From: Flavobacteriales bacterium
GTDB lineage: Bacteria; Bacteroidota; Bacteroidia; Flavobacteriales_F; PHOS-HE28
Length of the DNA: 64,000 nucleotides
Assembly: GCA_020635725.1 (NCBI GenBank)
Contig: JACJZF010000004.1
Span: forward strand, 124,001 to 188,000
Reading direction: 5' to 3'
Part shown: one piece after another, positions 18,654-28,061 of the stretch
Numbering within the stretch: the stretch's first letter is position 1
Layout of the letters: each line of letters starts with the position of its first letter
Translations under genes and position numbers: made by a program
Notes under the pieces: model-generated
The model's database searches: none
What the model was told of the DNA's origin: nothing
The model's input: only the letters and a program-made list of their open reading frames with translations

Positions 18654-21600
18654 ATGCGCCCTCCCTTGCACATCTGTTCGCTGCTTCTTGTGATCTCCTT
18701 GCCAGCGATGGTCAGGGCGCATGATCATTCCCACGCTGGCGATACCGGACTGGAATTCCATGAGAATAAGGGCCAGTGGCCGCAGCAGGTGCTGTACCGC
18801 GCATTGACACCGGGTGGAGCGGTATTCGTGGAGCCGTCGGCGTTCACGTATGTGTTGCGGAGCGGTGGCCCGAAGCATGCGTCGGCGCCGGGACCGACGC
18901 AGGAGCCGTTCCATCGCCATGCGTTCAGGGTCCATTTTGAAGGCGGGGAGGCCGGTCGTGCGATGCCCTCCGCGCGCCGGTCGCACTATGCGAACTACTT
19001 CCTTGGCGCTGATCGCAGCAAATGGGCAGGCGGGGTAGGGGTGTACGGAGCATTGGAACTGCAGGAGGTCTATCCCGGGATCGCGCTTCGGATCCATGGT
19101 GAGAGCGGATTGAAGTATGACTGGGTCGTGGAACCTGGCGCCGATGCCGCTCGCATCATGCTGCGTTACGAGGGGCAGGATGGGTTGGAGGTAAGGGATG
19201 GGATGACCTACGTGCGGACCAGCGCGGGCACGGTGATCGAACAGCGGCCGGTGGCGTGGTCCGAGACCAGCACCGGTCGTGTTCCTGTTCGGTGCGAGTT
19301 CATCCAGGACGGAGATCGCGTGGGCTTCGTATTCCCCGATGGTTACGATCGGGAGAGCGTCCTGGTCATCGATCCGACGGTGATCTTCGGCAGTTACTCC
19401 GGCAGCTCCGCGAACAATTTCGGATTCACTGCGACCTATGATGACGACGGGCATCTCTACGGTGGCGGTATCGCCTTCGGTGCGGGTTACCCCGTGACGC
19501 TCGGCGTGCAGCAGGATGCCTTCGCCGGCGATGTGATCGATATGTCCATCACCAAATTCGCGCCGGATGGGACTTCGTTGATCTGGAGCACCTATCTAGG
19601 CGGAAGCGCGGGCAATGAGAGTCCGCACAGCATGGTGGCCAACAGCCTCGGCGAGCTCTATGTCATGGGCACCTCAGGCTCTTCCGATTGGCCCACGACC
19701 GCAGGATGCTACGATGCCACCTTCGGCGCGGGGCCGGCCATCTTCTTCATCGTGAACGAGGGCTACACTCATTTTTCCGGTTCGGACCTGGTGATCGCGC
19801 ACCTCAGCGCCGATGCGACACAGCTCCTGGGCAGCACCTATATCGGCGGGTCGCAAGCCGACGGACTGAACCTCGCCGCGCAGCTCGATTACAATTATGG
19901 CGATCCCTTCAGGGGCGAGATCATCCTGGATCAGCAGGAACGTCCGGTGGTGGTCACCAGCACCCTCAGCGCGGACATGCCTACTTCACCGGGGGCGGCG
20001 CAACCGGCGATCGGAGGAGGGCAGGATGGTTATGTGTGCATGCTCGACCCCATGCTCACCGACCTGCTCTGGGCCACCTACATCGGCGGGTCGGCTGATG
20101 AATCCGCCTTCGGCGTGCAGCAGGGAGGCGATGGCCATTTCTATGTCACCGGAGGCACGACAAGCGCCAACCTGCCGATGGCCGGTCCTGCATACCAATC
20201 CAGCTTCTCTGGCATGGTCGACGGATACATCCATCGGTACGATGCCGCAGGAACGCTCGATGGATCCACCTACCTCGGGACTTCGGCGCACGACCAGAGC
20301 TATTTCGTGCAGGTCGATCTCGCAGGCAACGTGTACGTGGTCGGGCAAACGCATGGAGCGTACCCCGTGAGCGTTGGCGTTTACGCGAATCCGTTCGCCT
20401 CGCAATTCATCCACAAGCTCAGCGGCGACCTGTCCTCTTCGGTCTGGTCCACGCGCGTCGGTTCGAACGGGACCGAGGATATCTCGCCAGCGGCCTTTCT
20501 GGTCAGCGATTGCGGCCAGATCTATTTCAGCGGCTGGGGCGGCGACGTGAACAACTTCGGCCAACCGAATTCCAGCACCACCGTCGGGCTGCCCCTCACG
20601 CCCGATGCATTCCAATCCACCACCGATGGCAGCGATTTCTACCTGATGGTGCTGAATGCCGATGCGGAATCGCTGGCCTATGCGACCTATTACGGAGGCA
20701 CCCTGAGCGGCGAGCACGTGGATGGTGGCACCTCCCGCTTCGACAAGAACGGCGTGGTATACCAAGCGGTCTGCGCCGGTTGCTGGAACAACAGCGACTT
20801 CCCAACCACGCCGGGTGCCTGGAGCGCGACGAACAACGCCGGCTTCAACTCGTGCAACCTGGCGGTGTTCAAGATCGATTTCGAGCAGAGCGTGCAGGTC
20901 GTCATTGATGCGAGCAGCTCGGCCACCGGCGCATGCATCACCGAGCCGATCGTCTTCAGCGCAGTGGGCACCGCCACGGACTGGGCGTGGGACCTGGGTG
21001 ATGGCACCCTGGGCACGGAGACGACGCTCGCGCATGTGTACGACGAACCCGGGACGTACACGGTAACGCTGATCGGCACCACCGATGTGCAGGGTCTCTG
21101 CCAGGCGGTCGACACGGCTTATCTCGAGGTCTCCGTGGTGGAACCGCTGGTGATGCAACCGGCCTTCTCGGCGGAGCCAACAGGCAGCTGCGACGCCGCT
21201 TCGGTGCAGCTCTTCAATTCGAGCACGGGCAGCACGAGCTTCATCTGGTACTTCGGTGACAACACCGTTTCAACGGCGGCGAATCCGGTGCATGCGTTCG
21301 GTTCCCCGGGTGTGTACTCGATCACGCTCGGGGTGATCGATCCCGTGTGCGTCGATACGGTGTTCATCTCCCAATCCATCGATATCGGAATACCGGGAAT
21401 CGAGCTCGATTTGACCTCGCCGATCGGACTTTGCCAGGATGGCCTTGCCACGCTCGATGCCGGAACAGGATTCGACACGTACGCCTGGAGCACGGGAGAG
21501 GGTACCTCTATGATCACGGTATCCGAGGCGGGGACGTACACGGTTGTTGTAACGGACGGATTCTGCACGGGCAGCGACACCGTGACCGTGACCCCGCCGG

Positions 21601-22100
21601 TGACCTATGCCGCCTTGGTTGACCGTGATCTCTGTCCGGGCGAGAGCGCGGCGCTTTCAACACCCTTCGCGCCGCAGCAGGTGCTATGGAGCAACAGCGC
21701 CACTACGGCGACAATCGATGCGTCGGTGGCGGGCACCTATTGGTACACGGCGATCGATGCAGCGGGTTGCACGGTGAGCGATACCGTAGAGGTGCGCGTT
21801 GCGCTGCTCTCCAGCGCGGATCCGATCATCCCCAACGTCTTCACCCCGAACGGCGATGCGGTGAACGAGGTCTTCCTTCCGGAGAACATCGATGCCGCCT
21901 CGTTCCGCATGGATGTGTACAACCGCTGGGGCATGAAGGTGTTCAGCAGCGCGAGTAGCACCGTGGGCTGGAATGGCAAGCTGGACAACGTAGGGCAGAC
22001 GGTCCCGGATGGCACCTACTTCGTCATCATCACCTACAAGCCCTATTGCAAAGACGGCTCGGAGACCACCCACACTGGTCACGTCACGCTGCTGCGCTGA
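18654..22100 (+). CDS. Giant secreted protein with PKD domains and gliding-type T9SS C-terminal domain
   Basis: The 1148-aa protein starts with a signal peptide (LHICSLLLVISLPAMVRA). The N-terminal domain (about 30-240) has LEFHENKGQWPQQVLYR, known from large Bacteroidota surface proteins (DUF7948-like). SBBP-type beta-propeller repeats containing STYLGGSAGNESP and similar follow at about 240-740. Two PKD-like domains (WDLGDGT, WYFGDNT) and further Ig-like domains come next. The end, IIPNVFTPNGDAVNEVF ... VYNRWGMKVF ... GTYFVIITYK, is the gliding-motility-associated type B sorting domain (CHU_C). It would be exported by T9SS and held at the surface, probably as an adhesin. It converges with uvrA, overlapping by 22 nt. 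Confidence 0.9.
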   Translation: MRPPLHICSLLLVISLPAMVRAHDHSHAGDTGLEFHENKGQWPQQVLYRALTPGGAVFVEPSAFTYVLRSGGPKHASAPGPTQEPFHRHAFRVHFEGGEAGRAMPSARRSHYANYFLGADRSKWAGGVGVYGALELQEVYPGIALRIHGESGLKYDWVVEPGADAARIMLRYEGQDGLEVRDGMTYVRTSAGTVIEQRPVAWSETSTGRVPVRCEFIQDGDRVGFVFPDGYDRESVLVIDPTVIFGSYSGSSANNFGFTATYDDDGHLYGGGIAFGAGYPVTLGVQQDAFAGDVIDMSITKFAPDGTSLIWSTYLGGSAGNESPHSMVANSLGELYVMGTSGSSDWPTTAGCYDATFGAGPAIFFIVNEGYTHFSGSDLVIAHLSADATQLLGSTYIGGSQADGLNLAAQLDYNYGDPFRGEIILDQQERPVVVTSTLSADMPTSPGAAQPAIGGGQDGYVCMLDPMLTDLLWATYIGGSADESAFGVQQGGDGHFYVTGGTTSANLPMAGPAYQSSFSGMVDGYIHRYDAAGTLDGSTYLGTSAHDQSYFVQVDLAGNVYVVGQTHGAYPVSVGVYANPFASQFIHKLSGDLSSSVWSTRVGSNGTEDISPAAFLVSDCGQIYFSGWGGDVNNFGQPNSSTTVGLPLTPDAFQSTTDGSDFYLMVLNADAESLAYATYYGGTLSGEHVDGGTSRFDKNGVVYQAVCAGCWNNSDFPTTPGAWSATNNAGFNSCNLAVFKIDFEQSVQVVIDASSSATGACITEPIVFSAVGTATDWAWDLGDGTLGTETTLAHVYDEPGTYTVTLIGTTDVQGLCQAVDTAYLEVSVVEPLVMQPAFSAEPTGSCDAASVQLFNSSTGSTSFIWYFGDNTVSTAANPVHAFGSPGVYSITLGVIDPVCVDTVFISQSIDIGIPGIELDLTSPIGLCQDGLATLDAGTGFDTYAWSTGEGTSMITVSEAGTYTVVVTDGFCTGSDTVTVTPPVTYAALVDRDLCPGESAALSTPFAPQQVLWSNSATTATIDASVAGTYWYTAIDAAGCTVSDTVEVRVALLSSADPIIPNVFTPNGDAVNEVFLPENIDAASFRMDVYNRWGMKVFSSASSTVGWNGKLDNVGQTVPDGTYFVIITYKPYCKDGSETTHTGHVTLLR

Positions 22101-24940
22101 GCGGCCTGCGAAGGGTGCCGCTTCATCGAAACAGCCAGCGCCCTTCCCGTATGCGAGGGCTGTTCGGCGAGCTCTTCCGGCGTTCCGGTGAAGAGCAGCC
22201 TGCCGCCTCCGTCGCCGCCCTCGGGTCCCAGGTCGATCACGTGATCGGCGCACTTGATCACCTCGGTGTTGTGCTCGATGCAGATCACGCTGTGCCCGTT
22301 GGCGATGAGCATGTGCAGCGCCTTGAGCAGCTTGGCGATGTCGTGGAAGTGCAGGCCCGTGGTGGGCTCATCGAAGATGAAGAGCGTGGGCTTCTCATCC
22401 TGCCCCTTGGTGAGGAAACTGGCCAGCTTGATGCGCTGCGCCTCACCACCGGACAGCGTGCTGCTGCTCTGCCCGAGCTTCACGTAGCCCATGCCGGTCT
22501 CCTGCAAGGGAAGGAGCTTCTGCACGATTCGGGCGCAGGCGGAGACGCCGCTGTGCGTCTGGAAGAAGGCCAGCGCGTCATCCACGGTCATGTCCAGGAT
22601 CTCGGCCACATCACGGCCTTGGAAACGCACATCCAGCACCTCGTCCTTGAATCGGCGGCCCTTGCATGATTCGCAGGTCAGGCTGATATCGGCCATGAAC
22701 TGCATCTCGATGCGCACCTCACCCTCGCCCTGGCACACCTCGCAGCGCCCGCCATCGACGTTGAAGCTGAAGTGGCTCGGCTTGTAGCCGCGCACCTTGG
22801 CGATCTCCTGCTCGCTGAAGAGCTGCCGCACCTCGTCCCAGGCCTTCACGTAGGTCACGGGGTTGCTGCGGCTGCTCCGGCCGATCGGGTTCTGGTCAAC
22901 CAGCTCAACGGCCTCGATCCGGGCCAGGTCGCCTTCCAAAGCGCTGTGCTCACCCGGCCGCTCGCTGAATCCCTCGATGTGCCGCTTGAGGGCAGGGTGG
23001 AGGATGCGTTTCACCAAGGTGGTCTTCCCGCTGCCGCTCACACCGGTGACCACGGTAAGCATGTGCAGCGGGAAGGCCACATCGATGTCTTTCAGGTTGT
23101 GCTCGCGGGCGCCCTTCAGAAGCAGCTTGTCGCGCACGGGCCTGCGGCGTGCAGGTGGTTGAATCGCTTCGCGGCCGGTGAGATAGCGAGCCGTGAGCCC
23201 ATCGCTCTCGATCAGCTGCTCGAAAGCACCGCTGAAGACCACCTCGCCGCCATGGCTGCCGGCCATCGGACCCATGTCGATGATGTGGTCCGCTGCACGC
23301 ATCACCTCCTCGTCGTGCTCCACCACGATCACCGTGTTGCCCAGGTCTCGCAATTGCTTCAGTACCCCGATCAGGCGCTCGGTATCCCGCGGATGCAGGC
23401 CGATGCTAGGCTCATCGAGGATGTACATGCTGCCCACCAAACTGCTGCCCAGCGACGTGGCCAGGTCGATGCGTTGCGTCTCCCCACCGCTCAAAGTGTT
23501 GCTGCGCCGGTCGAGCGTGAGGTAGCCCACGCCTACGTCCGATAGGTAACTCAGGCGATTGGTGATCTCCTTGAGCAACCGCTCGGCGATGCGCTGCTGC
23601 TGATCATCGAGCTCAAGCGCTTGGAAGAAGCGCAGGCACTCGTCGATGGGCATGCGTGCCAGTTCCGTGATGTCCTGACCGCCCACCTGTACGTAGCGGG
23701 CCTCCTTCCGCAGGCGCGTTCCCTCGCACTCGGGGCAGGTGGTCTTGCCGCGGTATCGGCTCCCCAGCACCCGGTACTGGATCTTGTAGCTCTTCTCCTC
23801 CACGTATTGGAAGAACCGGTCGATGCCGGCCACGCCGCGCGCGCCATGCCAAAGGAGCTTGCGCTGATCGGCGCTGAGCTCGCGATAGGGGCGGTGGATC
23901 GGGAAATCGTGCTTGGCGCTGTCGCGGATGAAGTCGCGCTTCCATTCACTCAGCTTCTCGCCGCGCCATGGGGCCACCGCATCGTCGTACACGCTCAGGC
24001 GCTTATCCGGGATCACCAGGTCGGCGTCGATGCCGATCACATTGCCGTAGCCTTCGCACTTCGGGCAGGCGCCCACAGGGTCGTTGAAGCTGAAGAGGTT
24101 CGGCGTGGGCTCCTCGAAGCGGATGCCATCGGCCTCGAACTTGTCGCTGAAGCCCATCTGGCGGCCGTCCTCGCCCAGCAGGATCAACTCGCCCTGCCCC
24201 TCGAAGAAGGCCGTCTCCGCACTGTCCGCCGTCCGTCCTTCGTTCTCCAGATCCCCAGCGGCCACCGAGAGGCGATCGACCACCAGGAACCAGGTCCCCT
24301 TCAGCGCTTTCTTCTCCTTCAGCAGGTCCTCGATCCGGTGCACGCGCTCGCCATCATGCACACGCGCATACCCTTGCTGCTGCAGGATATCCAAGTGCTC
24401 CTTCACCGAGCGTCCGGCCGGGATGGCCAGCGGGGCCAGCATCAGCACGGTGCCGCCGTCGGGGTAGCTGTTCAAGCCGGCCACCACATCCTCCACGGTG
24501 TGGCGTCGCACCTGCTGCCCGCTCACCGGTGAAATGGTGCGGCCCGCGCGGGCGAAGAGCAGCTTCAGATGGTCGTACACCTCGGTGCTGGTGCCCACGG
24601 TGCTCCGCGGATTGCTCGTTTGCACCTTCTGCTCGATGGCGATCGCCGGGCTGATGCCCAGGATCCGGTCCACATCGGGCTTCTCCAGCCGGCCCATGAA
24701 CTGGCGCGCATAGCTGCTCAGGCTCTCCACGTAACGGCGTTGGCCTTCGGCATACAGCGTGTCGAAGGCCAAACTGCTCTTTCCGCTGCCGCTCAGGCCG
24801 GTGACCACCACCAGCCGGCCGCGCGGGATCTCCACATCGATGTTCTTCAGGTTGTGGACGCGGGCGCCCTCCACCCGGATGCTGCCTTTGCGGAGCTTCT
24901 GCAGGGTCTCAGGACTGGGGCGGGTGGTACGGGCGGGCAA
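22079..24940 (-). CDS. uvrA: Excinuclease ABC subunit A
   Basis: This DNA-damage sensor of nucleotide excision repair has two ABC ATPase modules: Walker A GLSGSGKSS near the N-terminus and GVSGSGKTT in the second half, signatures NTLSGGETQRI and STLSGGEAQRI. Zinc modules are visible as CPKCEGYG, CPECEGTRL, CEVCQGEGEV and CESCKGRRF. The proposed TTG start (24940-24938) gives 953 aa, the normal UvrA length, and lies 30 nt after a TAATTTCG box on the minus strand. The longer reading from the ATG at 25078 gives 999 aa with an atypical 46-residue extension. The 3' end overlaps the convergent T9SS gene by 22 nt. Confidence 0.95.
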   Translation of the reverse strand: MPARTTRPSPETLQKLRKGSIRVEGARVHNLKNIDVEIPRGRLVVVTGLSGSGKSSLAFDTLYAEGQRRYVESLSSYARQFMGRLEKPDVDRILGISPAIAIEQKVQTSNPRSTVGTSTEVYDHLKLLFARAGRTISPVSGQQVRRHTVEDVVAGLNSYPDGGTVLMLAPLAIPAGRSVKEHLDILQQQGYARVHDGERVHRIEDLLKEKKALKGTWFLVVDRLSVAAGDLENEGRTADSAETAFFEGQGELILLGEDGRQMGFSDKFEADGIRFEEPTPNLFSFNDPVGACPKCEGYGNVIGIDADLVIPDKRLSVYDDAVAPWRGEKLSEWKRDFIRDSAKHDFPIHRPYRELSADQRKLLWHGARGVAGIDRFFQYVEEKSYKIQYRVLGSRYRGKTTCPECEGTRLRKEARYVQVGGQDITELARMPIDECLRFFQALELDDQQQRIAERLLKEITNRLSYLSDVGVGYLTLDRRSNTLSGGETQRIDLATSLGSSLVGSMYILDEPSIGLHPRDTERLIGVLKQLRDLGNTVIVVEHDEEVMRAADHIIDMGPMAGSHGGEVVFSGAFEQLIESDGLTARYLTGREAIQPPARRRPVRDKLLLKGAREHNLKDIDVAFPLHMLTVVTGVSGSGKTTLVKRILHPALKRHIEGFSERPGEHSALEGDLARIEAVELVDQNPIGRSSRSNPVTYVKAWDEVRQLFSEQEIAKVRGYKPSHFSFNVDGGRCEVCQGEGEVRIEMQFMADISLTCESCKGRRFKDEVLDVRFQGRDVAEILDMTVDDALAFFQTHSGVSACARIVQKLLPLQETGMGYVKLGQSSSTLSGGEAQRIKLASFLTKGQDEKPTLFIFDEPTTGLHFHDIAKLLKALHMLIANGHSVICIEHNTEVIKCADHVIDLGPEGGDGGGRLLFTGTPEELAEQPSHTGRALAVSMKRHPSQAAQRSSVT

Positions 24941-24970
24941 GGGATGGGGTGCCTTCAGGAAAGGGGCGGC

Positions 24971-24978
24971 GAAATTAG
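24971..24978 (-). promoter_or_regulatory. -7 promoter box TAATTTCG for uvrA
   Basis: Fits TAnnTTCG and lies inside the longer uvrA reading; it is the main argument for the downstream TTG start. Confidence 0.4.
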
Positions 24979-25012
24979 CGACCGGTGCCCCCGCAGAGGG
25001 CCGTGCCCACCT

Positions 25013-25020
25013 ATCTTTGG
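25013..25020 (+). promoter_or_regulatory. -7 promoter box TATCTTTG, plus strand
   Basis: Perfect TAnnTTTG match pointing towards the sigma-factor gene 180 nt away; would give it a long 5' leader of about 175 nt, back to back with the uvrA promoter. Confidence 0.4.
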
Positions 25021-25201
25021 GACTGTTCTCGGAATATTCCACAATGCGTGCAATAACCACATCTGGGCAACGTTTCACCTAGCGTACGCGTCTGAATAGC
25101 GTCCACACCGCCCGCAGGGCATTACTTAACAACCGTTTCGCCGATAGCCTGACCTCTACCCTGACGTTCTCGATCCATCACGGACCAAAACGGGTAAGGC
25201 C

Positions 25202-25810
25202 ATGCTACCAAAGCGCTTCCAGAAGGCGACGGTTTCCATTGACGACCAGGAACTCGTCCTGAAGTACCTCCAAGGCGATGAATCCGCCTTCGAGACCCTG
25301 CTGCACCGCCACAAGCGGAAGGTGTGGTCGCACATCTACCTGCTGGTGCGCGATCGCGAGCTCACCGAGGATCTCTTCCAGGAGACTTTCATCAAGGTGG
25401 TGAACACCATGAAGGGCGGGAAGTACACCGAGGAGGGCAAGTTCCTGCCATGGGTGCTGCGCATCGCGCATAACCTGGTGATCGACCAGTTCCGGCGCAG
25501 CAAGAAGATGCCGCTGGTGCGGGGGAACGACGACCACGACGTGTTCGCCGCGATCCAGCAGCCCGGCCAGAACGCGGAGCAGCGCCTGGTGAACGGCCAG
25601 ATCGATGCCGATGTGCGCAAGCTCATCGACCATCTGCCCGAGGAGCAGCGCGAGGTGGTGATTATGCGCACGTACCTGAACATGAGCTTCAAGGAGATCG
25701 CCGAGCACACCGATGTGAGCATCAACACGGCACTGGGCCGCATGCGCTACGCGCTGATCAACATGCGCAAGCTCATCGACAAGCACGATATCGCCCTGGA
25801 ACGGGTCTAG
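25202..25810 (+). CDS. ECF-type RNA polymerase sigma factor
   Basis: The 202-aa protein has region 2 at about 20-95 (DESAFETLLHRHKRKVW, then LTEDLFQETFIKVV and LPWVLRIAHNLVIDQFRR) and region 4 at about 140-195 (LPEEQREVVIMRTYLNMSFK and IAEHTDVSINTALGRMRYAL). It belongs to the sigma-70 extracytoplasmic-function group and would redirect RNA polymerase to a stress or envelope regulon. No anti-sigma gene is adjacent, unlike many ECF loci. A strong terminator hairpin follows at 25834. Confidence 0.93.
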   Translation: MLPKRFQKATVSIDDQELVLKYLQGDESAFETLLHRHKRKVWSHIYLLVRDRELTEDLFQETFIKVVNTMKGGKYTEEGKFLPWVLRIAHNLVIDQFRRSKKMPLVRGNDDHDVFAAIQQPGQNAEQRLVNGQIDADVRKLIDHLPEEQREVVIMRTYLNMSFKEIAEHTDVSINTALGRMRYALINMRKLIDKHDIALERV

Positions 25811-25833
25811 CATCCCGTCCGAGTGGAATGGGA

Positions 25834-25864
25834 GGGGGCGTCCGGAAGGGCGCCCCCGCTTTTT
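25834..25864 (+). terminator. Rho-independent terminator after the sigma factor
   Basis: Stem GGGGGCG / CGCCCCC around a 10-nt loop, followed by GCTTTTT. It lies 24 nt after the sigma factor stop. Confidence 0.8.
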
Positions 25865-25932
25865 GGGGCACCGGGCAATATGGCGCGGCGGGGTGCCGTT
25901 CACCTAGCATCCAAACCACCAAAATCGTCTCG

Positions 25933-26097
25933 ATGACGCATTCTACCCCGCGTGCCAAACGCCGTAATCGCAACATGACCATCGACCTCCAACCCGGCCC
26001 CCGCGCCAGTACCCTACGCCTGATCCTGGGCTATTCCAAAGCGGTGCAGGCGGTTGAGGCGCCGCCGATCGGCGAGGTGAGGCTGGTCCTGAACTGA
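25933..26097 (+). CDS. Small conserved-looking basic protein (54 aa)
   Basis: The start ATG at 25933 gives a 54-residue protein with a basic N-terminus (RAKRRNRN) and a C-terminal half STLRLILGYSKAVQAV ... VRLVLN. From memory, short Bacteroidota proteins of this layout (a phrase like ILNYSKAL, ending LLN) are widespread and uncharacterised. It sits alone between two terminator hairpins, which argues for an independent transcript. A GT-poor leader gives no obvious ribosome-binding site. Function unknown; binding to RNA or the ribosome would suit its charge but is speculation. Confidence 0.6.
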   Translation: MTHSTPRAKRRNRNMTIDLQPGPRASTLRLILGYSKAVQAVEAPPIGEVRLVLN

Positions 26098-26121
26098 TCG
26101 CTCTCCGGAGCCCGCATCGCT

Positions 26122-26145
26122 GGACGCCCCTTTCGAGGGGCGTCC
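26122..26145. terminator. Bidirectional terminator hairpin
   Basis: A 9-bp perfect stem (GGACGCCCC / GGGGCGTCC) with a 6-nt loop lies between the 54-aa gene and the convergent desaturase gene, 4 nt beyond the latter's stop. The T-run is weak (GTGTT). Confidence 0.75.
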
Positions 26146-26148
26146 GTG

Positions 26149-27216
26149 TTAAAGGGCCATGCGCTGGCGCAGCTCGCGCCGGGTCACCATGCGCTGCAGC
26201 GCCGGGTCCCACGCCTTCAGCCGGAAACAGGCGATGATGTCCTTCGGCCAGAGGCTGGTCACCTTCGCCTTCTCACGCAGCTCTGGGATGGCCTTGAAGG
26301 CTTGCGGCAAGCGGTAGAAGGGGATGTGCGCGTTGAGGTGGTGGATGTGGTGGAAGCCGATGTTGCCCGTGAACCACTGCAGCACCGGGTTCATCTTCAT
26401 GTAACTGCTGCTGTCCAAGGCGGCTTTCACGTAGCTCCAGCCGTCCTTGTCGGCGAACACGGTGCCCGGGAAGTTGTGCTGGGCGTAGAACAGGTAACTG
26501 CCCAAGGCGAAGGTGACCAGGTAGGGCAGGAAGAACGCGAAGACCAGATTCTCCCAGCCCAGGAAGTACCAGGTGGCCCAGCCCAGCGCGGCGTGGAACA
26601 CCAAGGTGATGAGGCTATCCCAGTGCCTGCCCCGGTTGCTGATGAAGCTGTTCAGGCACATGCCGATGATGAAGACGAACACGTAGCCGAAGCCGATGGC
26701 GAAGGGGCTGCGGATGAAGCGGTAGGCGAAACGCTCTCCCCGATTCAGCGTCCGATACTTCTCGACCGTCACCACCGGGAAGGAACCGATGCTGCTCGTG
26801 TAAAGCTTGCAGTTGTGCTTGTGGTGGTGGTCGTGGCTGCGCTTCCAGATGCTCGGCGGGCTAAGCATCCACATGCCGAAGAACCAGAAGAAGGCTTCGG
26901 CGGGCTTGCTGCGGTTCAGGATGCTCTTGTGCTGATGGTCGTGGTAGAGGATGAAGAGGCGTACCAGCGCGAGGCCGGTGAGCACGCCGAAGAAGGCCTT
27001 GGCCCACCAGGGGTCAAGCATCACCGTGGCGAAATAGAAGCCGACGGTCACGGCCACGGAAAGGAACAGGTGTATCCAGCTCAGCGCACGTTTCTCATGC
27101 GCGAACGGGCGCGTCGCCAGGATCAGGTCCTTGCGTTCGCCAGTATGCTTCACCGTCACTTTGCCGGCGAAGGGCTGGCTGGCGGTCGTTTGTGCTTCCA
27201 TCGGCGGTGCGTCCAT
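26149..27216 (-). CDS. Membrane fatty acid desaturase
   Basis: The protein has the three histidine boxes of membrane di-iron desaturases: HDHQH (about 100), HDHHH (about 135) and HHIHH (about 297). Four hydrophobic segments surround them (for example WIHLFLSVAVTVGFYF and LITLVFHAALGWATWYFLGW). It would insert a double bond in membrane acyl chains at the cytoplasmic face of the inner membrane. The start is uncertain: ATGs occur at 27240, 27216 and 27201, all inside the upstream acyltransferase gene, so the genes overlap by 46-85 nt. Pairing with LpxL suggests joint tuning of envelope lipids. Confidence 0.9.
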   Translation of the reverse strand: MDAPPMEAQTTASQPFAGKVTVKHTGERKDLILATRPFAHEKRALSWIHLFLSVAVTVGFYFATVMLDPWWAKAFFGVLTGLALVRLFILYHDHQHKSILNRSKPAEAFFWFFGMWMLSPPSIWKRSHDHHHKHNCKLYTSSIGSFPVVTVEKYRTLNRGERFAYRFIRSPFAIGFGYVFVFIIGMCLNSFISNRGRHWDSLITLVFHAALGWATWYFLGWENLVFAFFLPYLVTFALGSYLFYAQHNFPGTVFADKDGWSYVKAALDSSSYMKMNPVLQWFTGNIGFHHIHHLNAHIPFYRLPQAFKAIPELREKAKVTSLWPKDIIACFRLKAWDPALQRMVTRRELRQRMAL

Positions 27217-28049
27217 AACCAGAGCTCCGGGTGACTGCAAATATCGCGTTCCAGACGCCGTGTATGTGTGACAGTAATCTCACCCTCTTGGGTGGCCTTC
27301 GGGTCGTCGACCAGAGTCTCGGCTACCATGCGGTAGTATCCGCGCTTGGGTCGCGAGATGCTGATGTACACGATCGGGTAGCCCAGTTTCCGCGAAAGTG
27401 CCTCGGTGCCAAGAAAGACCGGGGTATCCTGGTTGAGGAAAGTCATCCAGTAGGCGCGCTCTGGCGAGGGTGTCTGATCGGCGATGAAGGCCGTGGCGGT
27501 GAGCAGGCCCCGGTCGCGGATCATGCTCTTGGAGGTCTCGCGCATGGTGTAGAGCCGGGTGCCATGCCGGGTGCGCATATAGTGGATGAGCCGGTCGAAC
27601 CAGCGGTTCTGCAGCGGGTGGTAGATCACGTAGAGCTGCGGGATGGTCTTCTCCTGGCTGTAGCGCGCCCCGGCCAGCTCCCAGTTGCCGAAATGACCGA
27701 GCACCAAGATGATGCTCTGGTTGCGCATCGCATAACCCTCCAGCACCTCCATGCCCTCGAGGCTCACTCGGCGCCGCACCGCGGCCGGTGAAACGGTCAG
27801 GGTCTTCAGGGTCTCCAGCGTAAGGTCGCAGAACCAGCGGTAGAAGCGGCTGGCTATGGCCCGGATCTCTGCCTCGCTCTTCTCCGGGAAGCTGTTGCGC
27901 AGGTTGCTGAGCACCACGCCCTTGCGATAACCGAGCACACGGTAGATCAGGAAGTACACCCCGTCGCTCAGCAGGTAGAGCAGCGGGAAGGGCAGCAGCG
28001 AGATGCCATAGATGAATGGCAGCGCGAGATAGTAGCCCAGGGCACCCAT
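27156..28049 (-). CDS. LpxL/HtrB-type lipid A acyltransferase
   Basis: The 297-aa protein has an N-terminal membrane anchor (FIYGISLLPFPLLYLLSDGV) and the H-x4-D/E motif as GHFGNWELAG at about residues 117-126. IADQTPSP and PVFLGTEALSRKLGYPIVY are also typical of late lipid A acyltransferases. It adds a secondary acyl chain to lipid A, or to a related lipid, at the inner membrane. It starts 10 nt past the end of nth and has its own GATCTTCG box, which lies in the nth 3' end. Confidence 0.92.
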   Translation of the reverse strand: MGALGYYLALPFIYGISLLPFPLLYLLSDGVYFLIYRVLGYRKGVVLSNLRNSFPEKSEAEIRAIASRFYRWFCDLTLETLKTLTVSPAAVRRRVSLEGMEVLEGYAMRNQSIILVLGHFGNWELAGARYSQEKTIPQLYVIYHPLQNRWFDRLIHYMRTRHGTRLYTMRETSKSMIRDRGLLTATAFIADQTPSPERAYWMTFLNQDTPVFLGTEALSRKLGYPIVYISISRPKRGYYRMVAETLVDDPKATQEGEITVTHTRRLERDICSHPELWLWTHRRWKHKRPPASPSPAK

Positions 28050-28053
28050 GTCG

Positions 28054-28061
28054 CGAAGATC
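28054..28061 (-). promoter_or_regulatory. -7-like box GATCTTCG, 4 nt before the start
   Basis: Overlaps the nth stop region; exact 4-nt spacing to the acyltransferase ATG, like the box before the BadF-type kinase at 60597. Confidence 0.45.
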
